Of a stretch of DNA of 8,048 nt, positions 1-5,633 are shown in pieces. The notes under the pieces were generated by a model, which made no database searches, was not told the DNA's origin, and was given only the letters and a program-made list of their open reading frames with translations. Position numbers and translations under genes: made by a program. The stretch's first letter is position 1; every line of letters starts with the position of its first letter. Source of the stretch: an uncultured Clostridiaceae bacterium (lineage in GTDB: Bacteria > Bacillota > Clostridia > Lachnospirales > Lachnospiraceae); the NCBI GenBank assembly GCA_947175805.1, contig CAMWOF010000103.1, positions 1-8,048 on the forward strand. The letters are read 5' to 3'.

Positions 1-45
1 GTATCGGATACTCTGTTAGAAGAGCTTATTAATTTGAAGAGATAA
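1..45 (+). CDS. flgE: 3' end of flagellar hook protein FlgE (partial)
   Basis: Frame 1 is open from the window edge to a TAA at 43-45 and encodes 14 residues, VSDTLLEELINLKR. This resembles the C-terminal helix of flagellar rod/hook proteins (FlgE/FlgF/FlgG type), which usually ends with a pattern like 'DxMLQxLINLKR'. That helix packs in the inner core of the axial structure. The hook gene flgE commonly lies directly upstream of flbD and motA in Clostridia, so FlgE is preferred. Only the tail is visible, and another axial-family protein cannot be excluded. Confidence 0.7.
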   Translation, partial: VSDTLLEELINLKR

Positions 46-102
46 TTCATATATAGCTTGATGGGCTGCATAAAAATATTTATCAGCGCATTATCAGAAA
101 AA

Positions 103-144
103 CGGGTGGAGGCTGTTTTTCAGCCTCCTATCCGCTTGCTTTTT
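103..144 (+). terminator. Hairpin resembling an intrinsic terminator between flgE and flbD
   Basis: A perfect 8-bp stem, GGAGGCTG (108-115) with CAGCCTCC (121-128), closes on a TTTTT loop. After a small internal loop it extends with CGG (103-105) pairing with CCG (132-134). A run of five T lies at 140-144, a few bases after the stem rather than directly after it, so termination may be incomplete. The complementary strand also has a T-run close to the stem (the A-run at 98-102), so the structure could act in both directions. It lies about 60 bases after the upstream stop codon. Confidence 0.5.
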
Positions 145-160
145 GTATCGGGGCAGTGAG

Positions 161-169
161 TGATATAAG
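161..169 (+). promoter_or_regulatory. Candidate extended -10 promoter upstream of flbD
   Basis: TGATATAAG at 161-169 fits the extended -10 form TG-N-TATAAT with one mismatch. Transcription would start near 175-177, about 30 bases before the flbD ATG. No good -35 box is seen at 16-18 bases: the T-rich stretch at 140-147 matches only 2-3 positions, although extended -10 promoters tolerate a poor -35. Its place just after the terminator-like hairpin makes a new transcript start plausible. No sigma-28-type (FliA/SigD) site was found here. Confidence 0.3.
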
Positions 170-205
170 CGCTTTTGGGCAGAGGCAGCACATTTGGGGT
201 GGCAT

Positions 206-409
206 ATGATTGAGATAACAAAAATAAATGACGTGAAAATTACAATTAATTCTGATATAATAGAAGTTGTCGAAGAAACACCGGATACTGTGATTACTTT
301 GACGACTGGAAGAAAGATAATTGTAAAAGAGAGTAGACAAGAAGTGACAAATTTAGTAATATCATATAGAAGGAAGATTTTTTCTAACCTGCTATCAGAT
401 AAGGAGTAA
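206..409 (+). CDS. flbD: FlbD family flagellar protein
   Basis: This small protein of about 67 residues belongs to the FlbD family found in Gram-positive and spirochaete flagellar operons, and its molecular role is poorly defined. It shows the family signature: an N-terminal 'MIEITKIND', then 'IIEVVEETPDTVITLTTGRK' (residues 18-37) and 'ESRQEVTNLVISYRRKI' near the C-terminus. No signal peptide or membrane segment is seen. The frame can also open at a TTG at 194, which has AGAGG at 181-185 eight or so bases before it. The ATG at 206 is preferred because family members begin with 'MI' followed by the conserved strand, although its GGGGTGG (196-202) is rather close to the start. The stop codon is embedded just after the motA Shine-Dalgarno, five bases before motA, so the two genes are co-translated. 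It is unrelated to the Caulobacter regulator also called FlbD. Confidence 0.88.
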   Translation: MIEITKINDVKITINSDIIEVVEETPDTVITLTTGRKIIVKESRQEVTNLVISYRRKIFSNLLSDKE

Positions 410-414
410 CAGTT

Positions 415-1200
415 ATGGATTTAGCATCGATTATAGGTTTGGTATTAGCTTTTGTTTTGATGGTATACGGTATGGCGGCCAAGGGCTTTGACAAGGTTGG
501 TTCCTTTTTGGACTTCCCATCGGCGCTGATTACCTTTGGTGGTGCCTTTGGAGCTGCGCTGGCAGCAGATACAATACAGGGGTTCCTTGCAGGCGTCAAA
601 AGCTTTGCACTGATTTTTAAAACGCCTAAATATGATGAGGCGGAAGCAATTAAGACAATAATAGATTTGTCCAATGTGGCGAGAAAGGAAGGACTTCTTG
701 CTCTGGAGGAATCTGGAAACAATATAGAAGATGAATTTATGAAGAAGGGTATTATGCTCATTGTGGATGGTACCGACCCGGAACTGGTACGTAATATTCT
801 GGAGACTGAGATGGTGAATGTAGATACCAGACACCAGTCCATTATCCAGTTCTGGAAGGGGCTTGGCGCCAATGGACCTGCATGGGGTATGATTGGTACC
901 CTGATTGGTCTGATACTTATGTTAAAGGATTTGTCTGATCCGGATTCCATCGGACCAAATATGGCGGTGGCGTTGGTTACCACCTTCTACGGTTCGGTGC
1001 TGGCGAACTGGATATGTACTCCGGTTTCCTCTAAGCTGTCAGCCTTTAATGACAGCGAGATTCAGATGAAGACGATTATGATAGAGGGTCTGCTCTCAAT
1101 ACAGGCGGGAGAGAATCCACGGGTGATTGAGGAGAAACTGAAGTCCTTCCTGGCACCTTCTGCCAGGGCAAACTCGAGCGGTGAAGGTGGTGGTGAATAA
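415..1200 (+). CDS. motA: Flagellar motor stator protein MotA
   Basis: This is the proton-channel subunit of the stator. It sits in the cytoplasmic membrane and pushes on FliG of the rotor. At 261 residues it has the family's usual length. Four membrane segments are visible at about residues 4-22, 33-52, 152-172 and 183-203, with a large cytoplasmic loop between the second and third. The loop has R90 and E98 in 'NVARKEGLLALEE', matching the charged residues that contact FliG in E. coli MotA. The two channel-linked prolines are present as P155 in 'NGPAWGMIGT' and P203 in 'ICTPVSSKL'. Translation starts at ATG 415 behind AAGGAG at 401-406, which lies inside the end of flbD. The stop overlaps the motB start (TAATG), suggesting coupled, near-equal synthesis; the complex is MotA5:MotB2. 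It could be a sodium-type PomA homologue, but ion choice cannot be read safely from this sequence. Confidence 0.96.
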   Translation: MDLASIIGLVLAFVLMVYGMAAKGFDKVGSFLDFPSALITFGGAFGAALAADTIQGFLAGVKSFALIFKTPKYDEAEAIKTIIDLSNVARKEGLLALEESGNNIEDEFMKKGIMLIVDGTDPELVRNILETEMVNVDTRHQSIIQFWKGLGANGPAWGMIGTLIGLILMLKDLSDPDSIGPNMAVALVTTFYGSVLANWICTPVSSKLSAFNDSEIQMKTIMIEGLLSIQAGENPRVIEEKLKSFLAPSARANSSGEGGGE

Positions 1201-2114
1201 TGGCAAAGCGAAAAGAAAAGCCGCCTGAGGAGGGCTCACCGGCATGGATGGCGACCTTCAGTGATTTGATGAACCTGTTGCTTTGCTTTTTCGTCCTTTT
1301 GTTTGCCAGTTCTACAATGGATGCAGGTAAGCTGCAGAAGATTGCGGCATCCTTTGAAAATATGAGTTTCAGTGTGCTGCCCCAGGGGGCCATTTCCCTG
1401 ATTAAGGGAATGGAGGTGACAGGCGGTGTGACACAGCTTCCCGATGTGATGTCGGTGCTGAGCCAAATCGGCTATGCAAACAAGGAGACGGGTAACAACA
1501 TTGATGAAAATGCGGTCGGCGAAGGGAAGGAGGACTCCAAATCCCAGGTGGATGACAATGGCAACAACGGTGCAGAGGGCATGTCCAACAAGGAGCTGGC
1601 GGAGAAGATGGAGGAACAAGGCCTGATTCAGTCCGAGGAGATGTATGAGGAGATTCAGAATATGTTGGAATCCTACGCCATTGAGGACAGGCAGAAGGTT
1701 GACTATAATTCCCAATATGTGGAGCTGGATCTGAACGGGGCGATTCTGTTTGAGTCCGGCGAGGCAGGGGTAAGCAGGGAGTCGGAGATTTATTTGCAGA
1801 AGATTGCCAGTATCCTCACCAAATACAGGGATTGTGTCATTGAGTTTGAAGGGCACACGGATAATGTTCCCATGTCAAACGGAAAATACGAGAACAACAG
1901 GTATCTGTCCTATGCCCGTGCCACAAAGGTATATGAATATATTGCCGGTCAGGAAAAGTTCAACCCGGCAAATATAAAGATAGCCGGATATGGCGAGGAG
2001 CGCCCACTGGTGTCGAATGATACGCCGGAGGGCAGGGCGAGAAACCGGCGTGTAGTAGTAAAGATATATAACCAGCTGAACAGCAGCTTGGAGCAAGGAG
2101 ATAGCTTACAATGA
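1200..2114 (+). CDS. motB: Flagellar motor stator protein MotB
   Basis: MotB anchors the stator to peptidoglycan and carries the proton-binding aspartate. The 304-residue protein has a short basic N-terminus and a single membrane helix at about residues 18-37. D22 in 'ATFSDLMNLLLCFF' corresponds to the essential D32 of E. coli MotB. A plug/linker region follows, with an unusually acidic, Asn/Gly-rich stretch at about 97-130. The OmpA-like peptidoglycan-binding domain spans about 172-290. It shows 'EGHTDNVP' (217-224), 'LSYARA' (236-241) and the conserved arginines of 'GRARNRRV' (278-285). The ATG at 1200 overlaps the motA stop, and GAAGGTGG at 1183-1190 is its ribosome site. The 3' end overlaps fliL by four bases (ATGA). 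Confidence 0.96.
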   Translation: MAKRKEKPPEEGSPAWMATFSDLMNLLLCFFVLLFASSTMDAGKLQKIAASFENMSFSVLPQGAISLIKGMEVTGGVTQLPDVMSVLSQIGYANKETGNNIDENAVGEGKEDSKSQVDDNGNNGAEGMSNKELAEKMEEQGLIQSEEMYEEIQNMLESYAIEDRQKVDYNSQYVELDLNGAILFESGEAGVSRESEIYLQKIASILTKYRDCVIEFEGHTDNVPMSNGKYENNRYLSYARATKVYEYIAGQEKFNPANIKIAGYGEERPLVSNDTPEGRARNRRVVVKIYNQLNSSLEQGDSLQ

Positions 2115-2623
2115 AAAAAAATCTGATTAGTGTTATTATTTTGGCACTCTGTCTTGTGAATCTTGTGCTGAATGCCTTGATTGTATTTGTATGTGTGCCA
2201 TCCAACAAAAAAGTAAACAATTTGATTATGGAAATTGCCTCTGTGCTGAATTTGGAGCTGGAAGCCGCCGAGGGGCCACAGGTTGCCGTGGAAAATATTG
2301 CAACCTTCAGTTCCTCTGAAACAGTTACGATTAACCTTCGCGATGACGGCAGTGGGGATGATCCACATTATGCAATCGTGGAGATTACCCTTTCCATGGA
2401 CAGTTCCATGAAGGAGTATGCAACACTGAATACGCTGATTACCAGCAGCGAAGGTCTGATTAACGATGATGTGCGAAGCGTAATTTCTGCATATACCTTT
2501 GCAGAGATGAATACCTTCGAGGTACAGGAGGCTGTCAAGAAAGAGATTTTGAAGCGGCTGCAGAAGAGATTTAATTCCCAGTGTATTTACAGTATTGATT
2601 TCAAGAGTCTCCTTGTCTCATAA
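2111..2623 (+). CDS. fliL: Flagellar basal body-associated protein FliL
   Basis: FliL is a single-pass membrane protein that surrounds or supports the stator at the basal body and affects torque and stator stability. This 170-residue protein has a short cytoplasmic 'MKKN', a membrane helix at about residues 5-29 and an extracytoplasmic domain. The domain carries the family pattern: 'HYAIVEITLSMD' (86-97), 'INDDVRSVISAYTFAEMN' (117-134), an amphipathic helix 'VQEAVKKEILKRL' and a final strand 'IDFKSLLVS'. The first third after the helix is divergent. The ATG at 2111 overlaps the motB stop and is served by AAGGAG at 2095-2100, ten bases upstream. Its position right after motAB supports the assignment. 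Confidence 0.88.
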   Translation: MKKNLISVIILALCLVNLVLNALIVFVCVPSNKKVNNLIMEIASVLNLELEAAEGPQVAVENIATFSSSETVTINLRDDGSGDDPHYAIVEITLSMDSSMKEYATLNTLITSSEGLINDDVRSVISAYTFAEMNTFEVQEAVKKEILKRLQKRFNSQCIYSIDFKSLLVS

Positions 2624-2672
2624 GGATGGATATCGTGATTGACTGTAATTATTGGCTTGTTGAATCCGCCTT

Positions 2673-2690
2673 AGGAGGTGAAAATGCATG
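2673..2690 (+). promoter_or_regulatory. Near-perfect Shine-Dalgarno with two alternative ATGs before fliM
   Basis: AGGAGGTGA at 2673-2681 matches the anti-Shine-Dalgarno end of 16S rRNA over nine bases and is the strongest ribosome site in the window. Two ATGs follow, at 2684 and 2688. The 2688 ATG opens fliM. The 2684 ATG is in another frame and hits TGA at 2711-2713 after nine codons. The 2688 start is set by the conserved N-terminal 'LSQSEIDSLL' peptide just after it. Confidence 0.7.
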
Positions 2691-3665
2691 GCAGATACAT
2701 TATCTCAAAGTGAGATTGACAGTCTGCTTAAACAGTTAAGCAGTGGTGAATTAGATGTTGAAGAATATGCAGAAGACAACGCTGTAAAGGTAAAAGAGTA
2801 TGATTTTGCCAGACCAGCTAAGTTTTCCAAGGAGCATTTGAGAACCTTAGAGATTATATTTGAACACTTTAATCGGCTTATGTCCACGAATATGCCGGCA
2901 TATTTAAGAAAGTCTATTCAGCTGGACGTTATGAATTCTGAGGCGGTTACCTATATGGAGTTTGCCAATGCGCTTTCCAATCCGGTTTTGCTTGGAATTG
3001 TAAATTTTGCGCCGCTTAAAGGAACGATCATTATAGAATTGTCTACCAGTATCGGTTTTGCCATGATTGACCGTATGCTGGGAGGTTTTGGGGAACCGTT
3101 AGAGAAGATGCGGGATTTTTCCGAGATAGAGCTCAGTATTCTGGAACGTATCTATAATATTATTGTTTCGCAGATGATTGAGCCATGGGCAAATGTGATT
3201 GAGATTGCTCCGAGATTGGAGCGAATTGAGACCAATTCCCAGTTTGCTCAGATTATATCGCCCAGTGAGATGATTGCAATTATCACCATCAATGTAAAGA
3301 TGGGAGATGTAGAAGGGCTGATGAATATCTGTCTTCCATACATTACATTAGAGGATGTGATGGATAAGCTGAATACGAAGTACTGGTATTCTACGATGCA
3401 GCGGGATGATGGGGATTATACAGACCTGATTGAGGCAGCCATTGCCAAAGCGCCAATCCCGATGCGCGCCGAGCTGGGTACCAGCACAATTTCAGTAATA
3501 GACTTTATTAATATGCAAATAGGTGATATAATAAAGCTGAATACACGAATGGATGAGGCCTTGGATGTGTATGTTGGCAATATTATAAAATTCAAAGCCC
3601 GACCCGGTGCCTTAACTGAAAATTATGCGGTGAAGGTAACAGAGGTTATTCGTGGAGAGGAGTAA
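2688..3665 (+). CDS. fliM: Flagellar motor switch protein FliM
   Basis: FliM is a C-ring protein that links FliG to the FliN/FliY ring and receives the CheY-P signal. The 325 residues fit the family. The N-terminal CheY-P docking peptide is 'LSQSEIDSLLKQL' (5-17), followed by an acidic tether. The middle CheC-like domain (about 45-230) begins with 'YDFARPAKFSKEHLRTLEIIFEHF' in pieces at 38-61 and holds the FliG-contact motif GGxGxP as 'GGFGEP' (132-137). The C-terminal SPOA domain (about 250-322) includes 'LGTSTISVIDFINMQIGDII' (263-282) and 'YAVKVTEVIRGEE'. No phosphatase motif is expected, and none is seen. A 64-base gap separates it from fliL, and fliY begins four bases after its stop. Confidence 0.97.
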   Translation: MADTLSQSEIDSLLKQLSSGELDVEEYAEDNAVKVKEYDFARPAKFSKEHLRTLEIIFEHFNRLMSTNMPAYLRKSIQLDVMNSEAVTYMEFANALSNPVLLGIVNFAPLKGTIIIELSTSIGFAMIDRMLGGFGEPLEKMRDFSEIELSILERIYNIIVSQMIEPWANVIEIAPRLERIETNSQFAQIISPSEMIAIITINVKMGDVEGLMNICLPYITLEDVMDKLNTKYWYSTMQRDDGDYTDLIEAAIAKAPIPMRAELGTSTISVIDFINMQIGDIIKLNTRMDEALDVYVGNIIKFKARPGALTENYAVKVTEVIRGEE

Positions 3666-3669
3666 GTAA

Positions 3670-4851
3670 ATGGACGGAATGCTATCACAAGAAGAAATAA
3701 ATGCATTGCTTGGTGGAGTTAGCGATGATAGTAGTCAGGGTGCATCTGATACGAATCTGACAGCTTTGTCCTTGGATGAACAGGATGCGCTGGGAGAGAT
3801 TTCCAATATATGCATGGGTACAGCCGCTACCACATTGTATTCTCTGGTGAATCAGAAAGTGACGATTACCACACCGACGGTGCGGGCCTCCAGTTGGGAG
3901 GAGCTTTGGGACAATTATGATGTACCCTGCGTTTTTATTGATATTTCATATCAAGAAGGTATTTCAGGTAACAACTTCTTGATTTTAACAGAGAAAGATG
4001 TTAAGGTTATTACAGATTTAATGATGGGAGGAGACGGAACAGGTACTTTAGATGAGCTGTCAGAGCTGCATATGAGTGCGATTTGTGAGGCGATGAACCA
4101 GATGATGGGTTCATCCTCTACATCCCTTTCTTCCATGTTAAACCGAAAAATTGATATATCGCCACCGACGGCAGAATTGGTAAAAAATGCTGGAGAGATA
4201 GATGAGGATAAAGTTAGTGCATTTGCCAGCGACAAGTTTGCAACTGTATCCTTCCGAATGGAAATTGGGGATTTGGTGGACAGCAATATTATACAGCTGT
4301 ATCCGATGGATTTTGCCAGGGAGCTTTTGGATGTGTTCTCTACATCACAGCAGGAAGAGGCACCGGCAGCAGCAGCGCCACCGCCGCCGAGCGCACCAGC
4401 TCCGAGCACACCGGCATCTCAGCCGGCAGATATGCAACCACAGCCACAGCCGATGATGGGAGGAGGATATGGTCAGCCAATGCCAAATATGCCGTATGGT
4501 CAGCCGGGTATGCCGTATCCATATGCACCGCCGGTACAGGATGTGAATGTGCAGCCGGTACAGTTCCAGGCATTTGCTACAGGTGTGAATCCGATTACAC
4601 AGCAGGAAAATATTGATTTAATTATGGATGTTCCCCTGCAGGTAACAGTGGAACTCGGAAGAACCAGTAAATCTATAAAAGAAATACTTGAATTTGCACC
4701 GGGGACTATTATAGAATTAGATAGGATAGCTGGTGAGCCGATAGATGTATTAGTAAACGGTAAGCTTGTAGCCAAAGGCGAAGTTGTTGTTATTGAAGAG
4801 AGCTTCGGCATAAGGGTTACTGAAATAATAAAACAAAAAAATCTATTATAA
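3670..4851 (+). CDS. fliY: Flagellar motor switch phosphatase FliY (CheC-CheC-SPOA)
   Basis: FliY replaces FliN in many Gram-positive bacteria: it forms the lower C-ring and removes phosphate from CheY-P. The 393 residues begin with a FliM-like docking peptide, 'MLSQEEINALLGG' (4-16). Two CheC/CheX/FliY motifs of the form D/S-x3-E-x2-N-x22-P are complete: D39, E43, N46, P69, and S136, E140, N143, P166. Both phosphatase sites therefore look intact. A low-complexity Ala/Pro/Gln/Gly/Met linker spans about 228-310. The FliN-like SPOA domain follows (about 313-386), with 'VPLQVTVELGRTSKSIKEIL' (321-340) and 'GIRVTEII' at its end. AGAGGAG at 3656-3662 serves ATG 3670. Presence next to cheY agrees with the phosphatase role. 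The linker makes the protein longer than the Bacillus one, as far as I recall that length. Confidence 0.96.
   Translation: MDGMLSQEEINALLGGVSDDSSQGASDTNLTALSLDEQDALGEISNICMGTAATTLYSLVNQKVTITTPTVRASSWEELWDNYDVPCVFIDISYQEGISGNNFLILTEKDVKVITDLMMGGDGTGTLDELSELHMSAICEAMNQMMGSSSTSLSSMLNRKIDISPPTAELVKNAGEIDEDKVSAFASDKFATVSFRMEIGDLVDSNIIQLYPMDFARELLDVFSTSQQEEAPAAAAPPPPSAPAPSTPASQPADMQPQPQPMMGGGYGQPMPNMPYGQPGMPYPYAPPVQDVNVQPVQFQAFATGVNPITQQENIDLIMDVPLQVTVELGRTSKSIKEILEFAPGTIIELDRIAGEPIDVLVNGKLVAKGEVVVIEESFGIRVTEIIKQKNLL
4468..4521 (+). repeat. Two tandem 27-base units in the FliY Pro-rich linker
   Basis: The linker contains two adjacent nine-codon units, YGQPMPNMP and YGQPGMPYP, at 4468-4494 and 4495-4521. 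They share an exact 11-base block, TATGGTCAGCC, at 4468-4478 and 4495-4505. The flexible linker probably varies in unit number between strains by slippage or unequal exchange. A shorter third match, 'YAPP', follows. Confidence 0.7.
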
Positions 4852-4869
4852 GAGAATGGAGAGTAAATT

Positions 4870-5232
4870 ATGGCTAAGAATATTTTAATATGTGATGATG
4901 CAGCTTTTATGCGAATGATGATTAAGGATATTTTAGTAAAAAATGGCTACAACATTGCCGGTGAAGCAGAGAACGGCTTAAAGGCCGTTGAGAAGTATGC
5001 CGAGACAAAGCCGGATTTGGTTCTCATGGATATTACGATGCCGGAGATGGATGGTATTCAGGCTCTGAAAAAGATTAAGGAGTCAGATCCGAACGCAAAT
5101 ATCGTTATGTGTTCTGCAATGGGTCAGCAGGCGATGGTTATTGAGTCCATTCAGTCCGGTGCAAGGGATTTTATTGTAAAGCCGTTCCAGCCGGACCGTG
5201 TAATTGAAGCGGTGAGAAAGGCTGTAGGCTAA
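4870..5232 (+). CDS. cheY: Chemotaxis response regulator CheY
   Basis: CheY is a single-domain receiver of 120 residues that is phosphorylated by CheA and then binds the switch (FliM/FliY) to set rotation direction. All active-site residues are present: the acidic pair D9-D10 in 'ILICDDAAFMR', the phospho-acceptor D54 in 'LVLMDITMPEMDG', S82 in 'VMCSAMGQQ' in the usual Thr/Ser place, and K104 in 'FIVKPFQ'. There is no output domain. The 'MCSAMGQQ' stretch resembles the CheY of Bacillus rather than the proteobacterial form. GGAG at 4858-4861 precedes ATG 4870 by eight bases. The fliY-cheY-fliO order is that of the Bacillus/Clostridium fla/che operon, and CheY's phosphatase (FliY) is encoded directly upstream. 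The stop overlaps the fliO start (TAATG). Confidence 0.95.
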   Translation: MAKNILICDDAAFMRMMIKDILVKNGYNIAGEAENGLKAVEKYAETKPDLVLMDITMPEMDGIQALKKIKESDPNANIVMCSAMGQQAMVIESIQSGARDFIVKPFQPDRVIEAVRKAVG

Positions 5233-5633
5233 TGCTTCCGGTTCTCTTCACGGATATAAAATGGTTAGATAATTTACTGCAGCTAGTATTTGCAATTATT
5301 ATATTTGCATTTGTATTATTTCTGACATATTTAGCTGCAAGAATTGCGGGTACATATCAGTCCAATATTATGAATAAAAGGAGTAATATCCGGGTGATTG
5401 AGACGTACCGTCTTGCGAATAACAAGTATATTCAGATTGTCAGAATTAGTGGCAAATATTTAGCATTGGGAATAGGGAAGGATATGATTACACTCCTCGC
5501 AGAGCTTGAGGAGGAGAATATCAAGGATATTTCAGCCATGCCTATGGAGAAGCTGGATTTTAAGGCGATGTTATCTAAGGTTAGGAAAGACAAAGATGAA
5601 AAAGACACATTCCCTAAAGACGAAGAAAAATAA
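5232..5633 (+). CDS. fliO: Flagellar biosynthesis protein FliO (FliZ of Bacillus)
   Basis: FliO is a small membrane protein that helps the FliP ring assemble in the export gate. This one has 133 residues, with one membrane helix at about 16-35. The conserved core follows: 'NIRVIETYRLANNKYIQIVRI' (52-72, quoted with its first and last residues as landmarks only), 'GKYLALGIGKDMITLLAEL' and a strongly charged Lys/Asp/Glu tail (117-133). ATG 5232 overlaps the cheY stop, with AGAAAGG at 5215-5221 as a modest ribosome site. The last 38 bases overlap the start of fliP in another frame. The gene is called fliZ in Bacillus, which should not be confused with the enterobacterial regulator FliZ. Assignment rests on size, topology, core pattern and position before fliP. 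Confidence 0.85.
   Translation: MLPVLFTDIKWLDNLLQLVFAIIIFAFVLFLTYLAARIAGTYQSNIMNKRSNIRVIETYRLANNKYIQIVRISGKYLALGIGKDMITLLAELEEENIKDISAMPMEKLDFKAMLSKVRKDKDEKDTFPKDEEK

Noticed and set aside
80..97. TTATCAG repeated at 80-86 and 91-97, 11 bases apart (one helical turn)
   Set aside because: Suggestive of a paired regulator site, but only seven bases long in AT-rich DNA and matching no site I recognise; chance is the simpler reading.
61..159. 32-codon ORF in the flgE-flbD gap
   Set aside because: No ribosome site, no family likeness, and it runs straight through the terminator-like hairpin.
194..205. TTG at 194 as the flbD start
   Set aside because: It would add four residues before the conserved 'MI' N-terminus. 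Although AGAGG at 181-185 is well spaced for it, family pattern favours ATG 206. This remains the least certain start in the window.
384..983. 199-codon open frame on the minus strand opposite motA
   Set aside because: It lies fully antisense to a clear MotA gene, shows no family pattern, and has no ribosome site or operon context. It is a coding shadow.
1236..1856. 206-codon open frame on the minus strand opposite motB
   Set aside because: Rich in Leu/His/Cys with no recognisable domain and fully antisense to MotB; a shadow of the real gene's codon use.
2639..2666. TTGACT with TGAATC 16 bases later in the fliL-fliM gap, considered as a promoter
   Set aside because: The -35 is good, but the -10 matches only three of six positions with no TG extension, so it is not supported.
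4202..4573. Open frames in other phases over the FliY Pro-rich linker
   Set aside because: Arg/His/Gln- or Ala/Pro-rich low-complexity products caused by the repetitive linker DNA; no start signal of their own.
5506..5595. 30-codon upstream extension of fliP
   Set aside because: It adds an Arg/Trp-rich segment before an otherwise standard signal peptide, lies entirely within fliO, and ATG 5596 has a suitable ribosome site.
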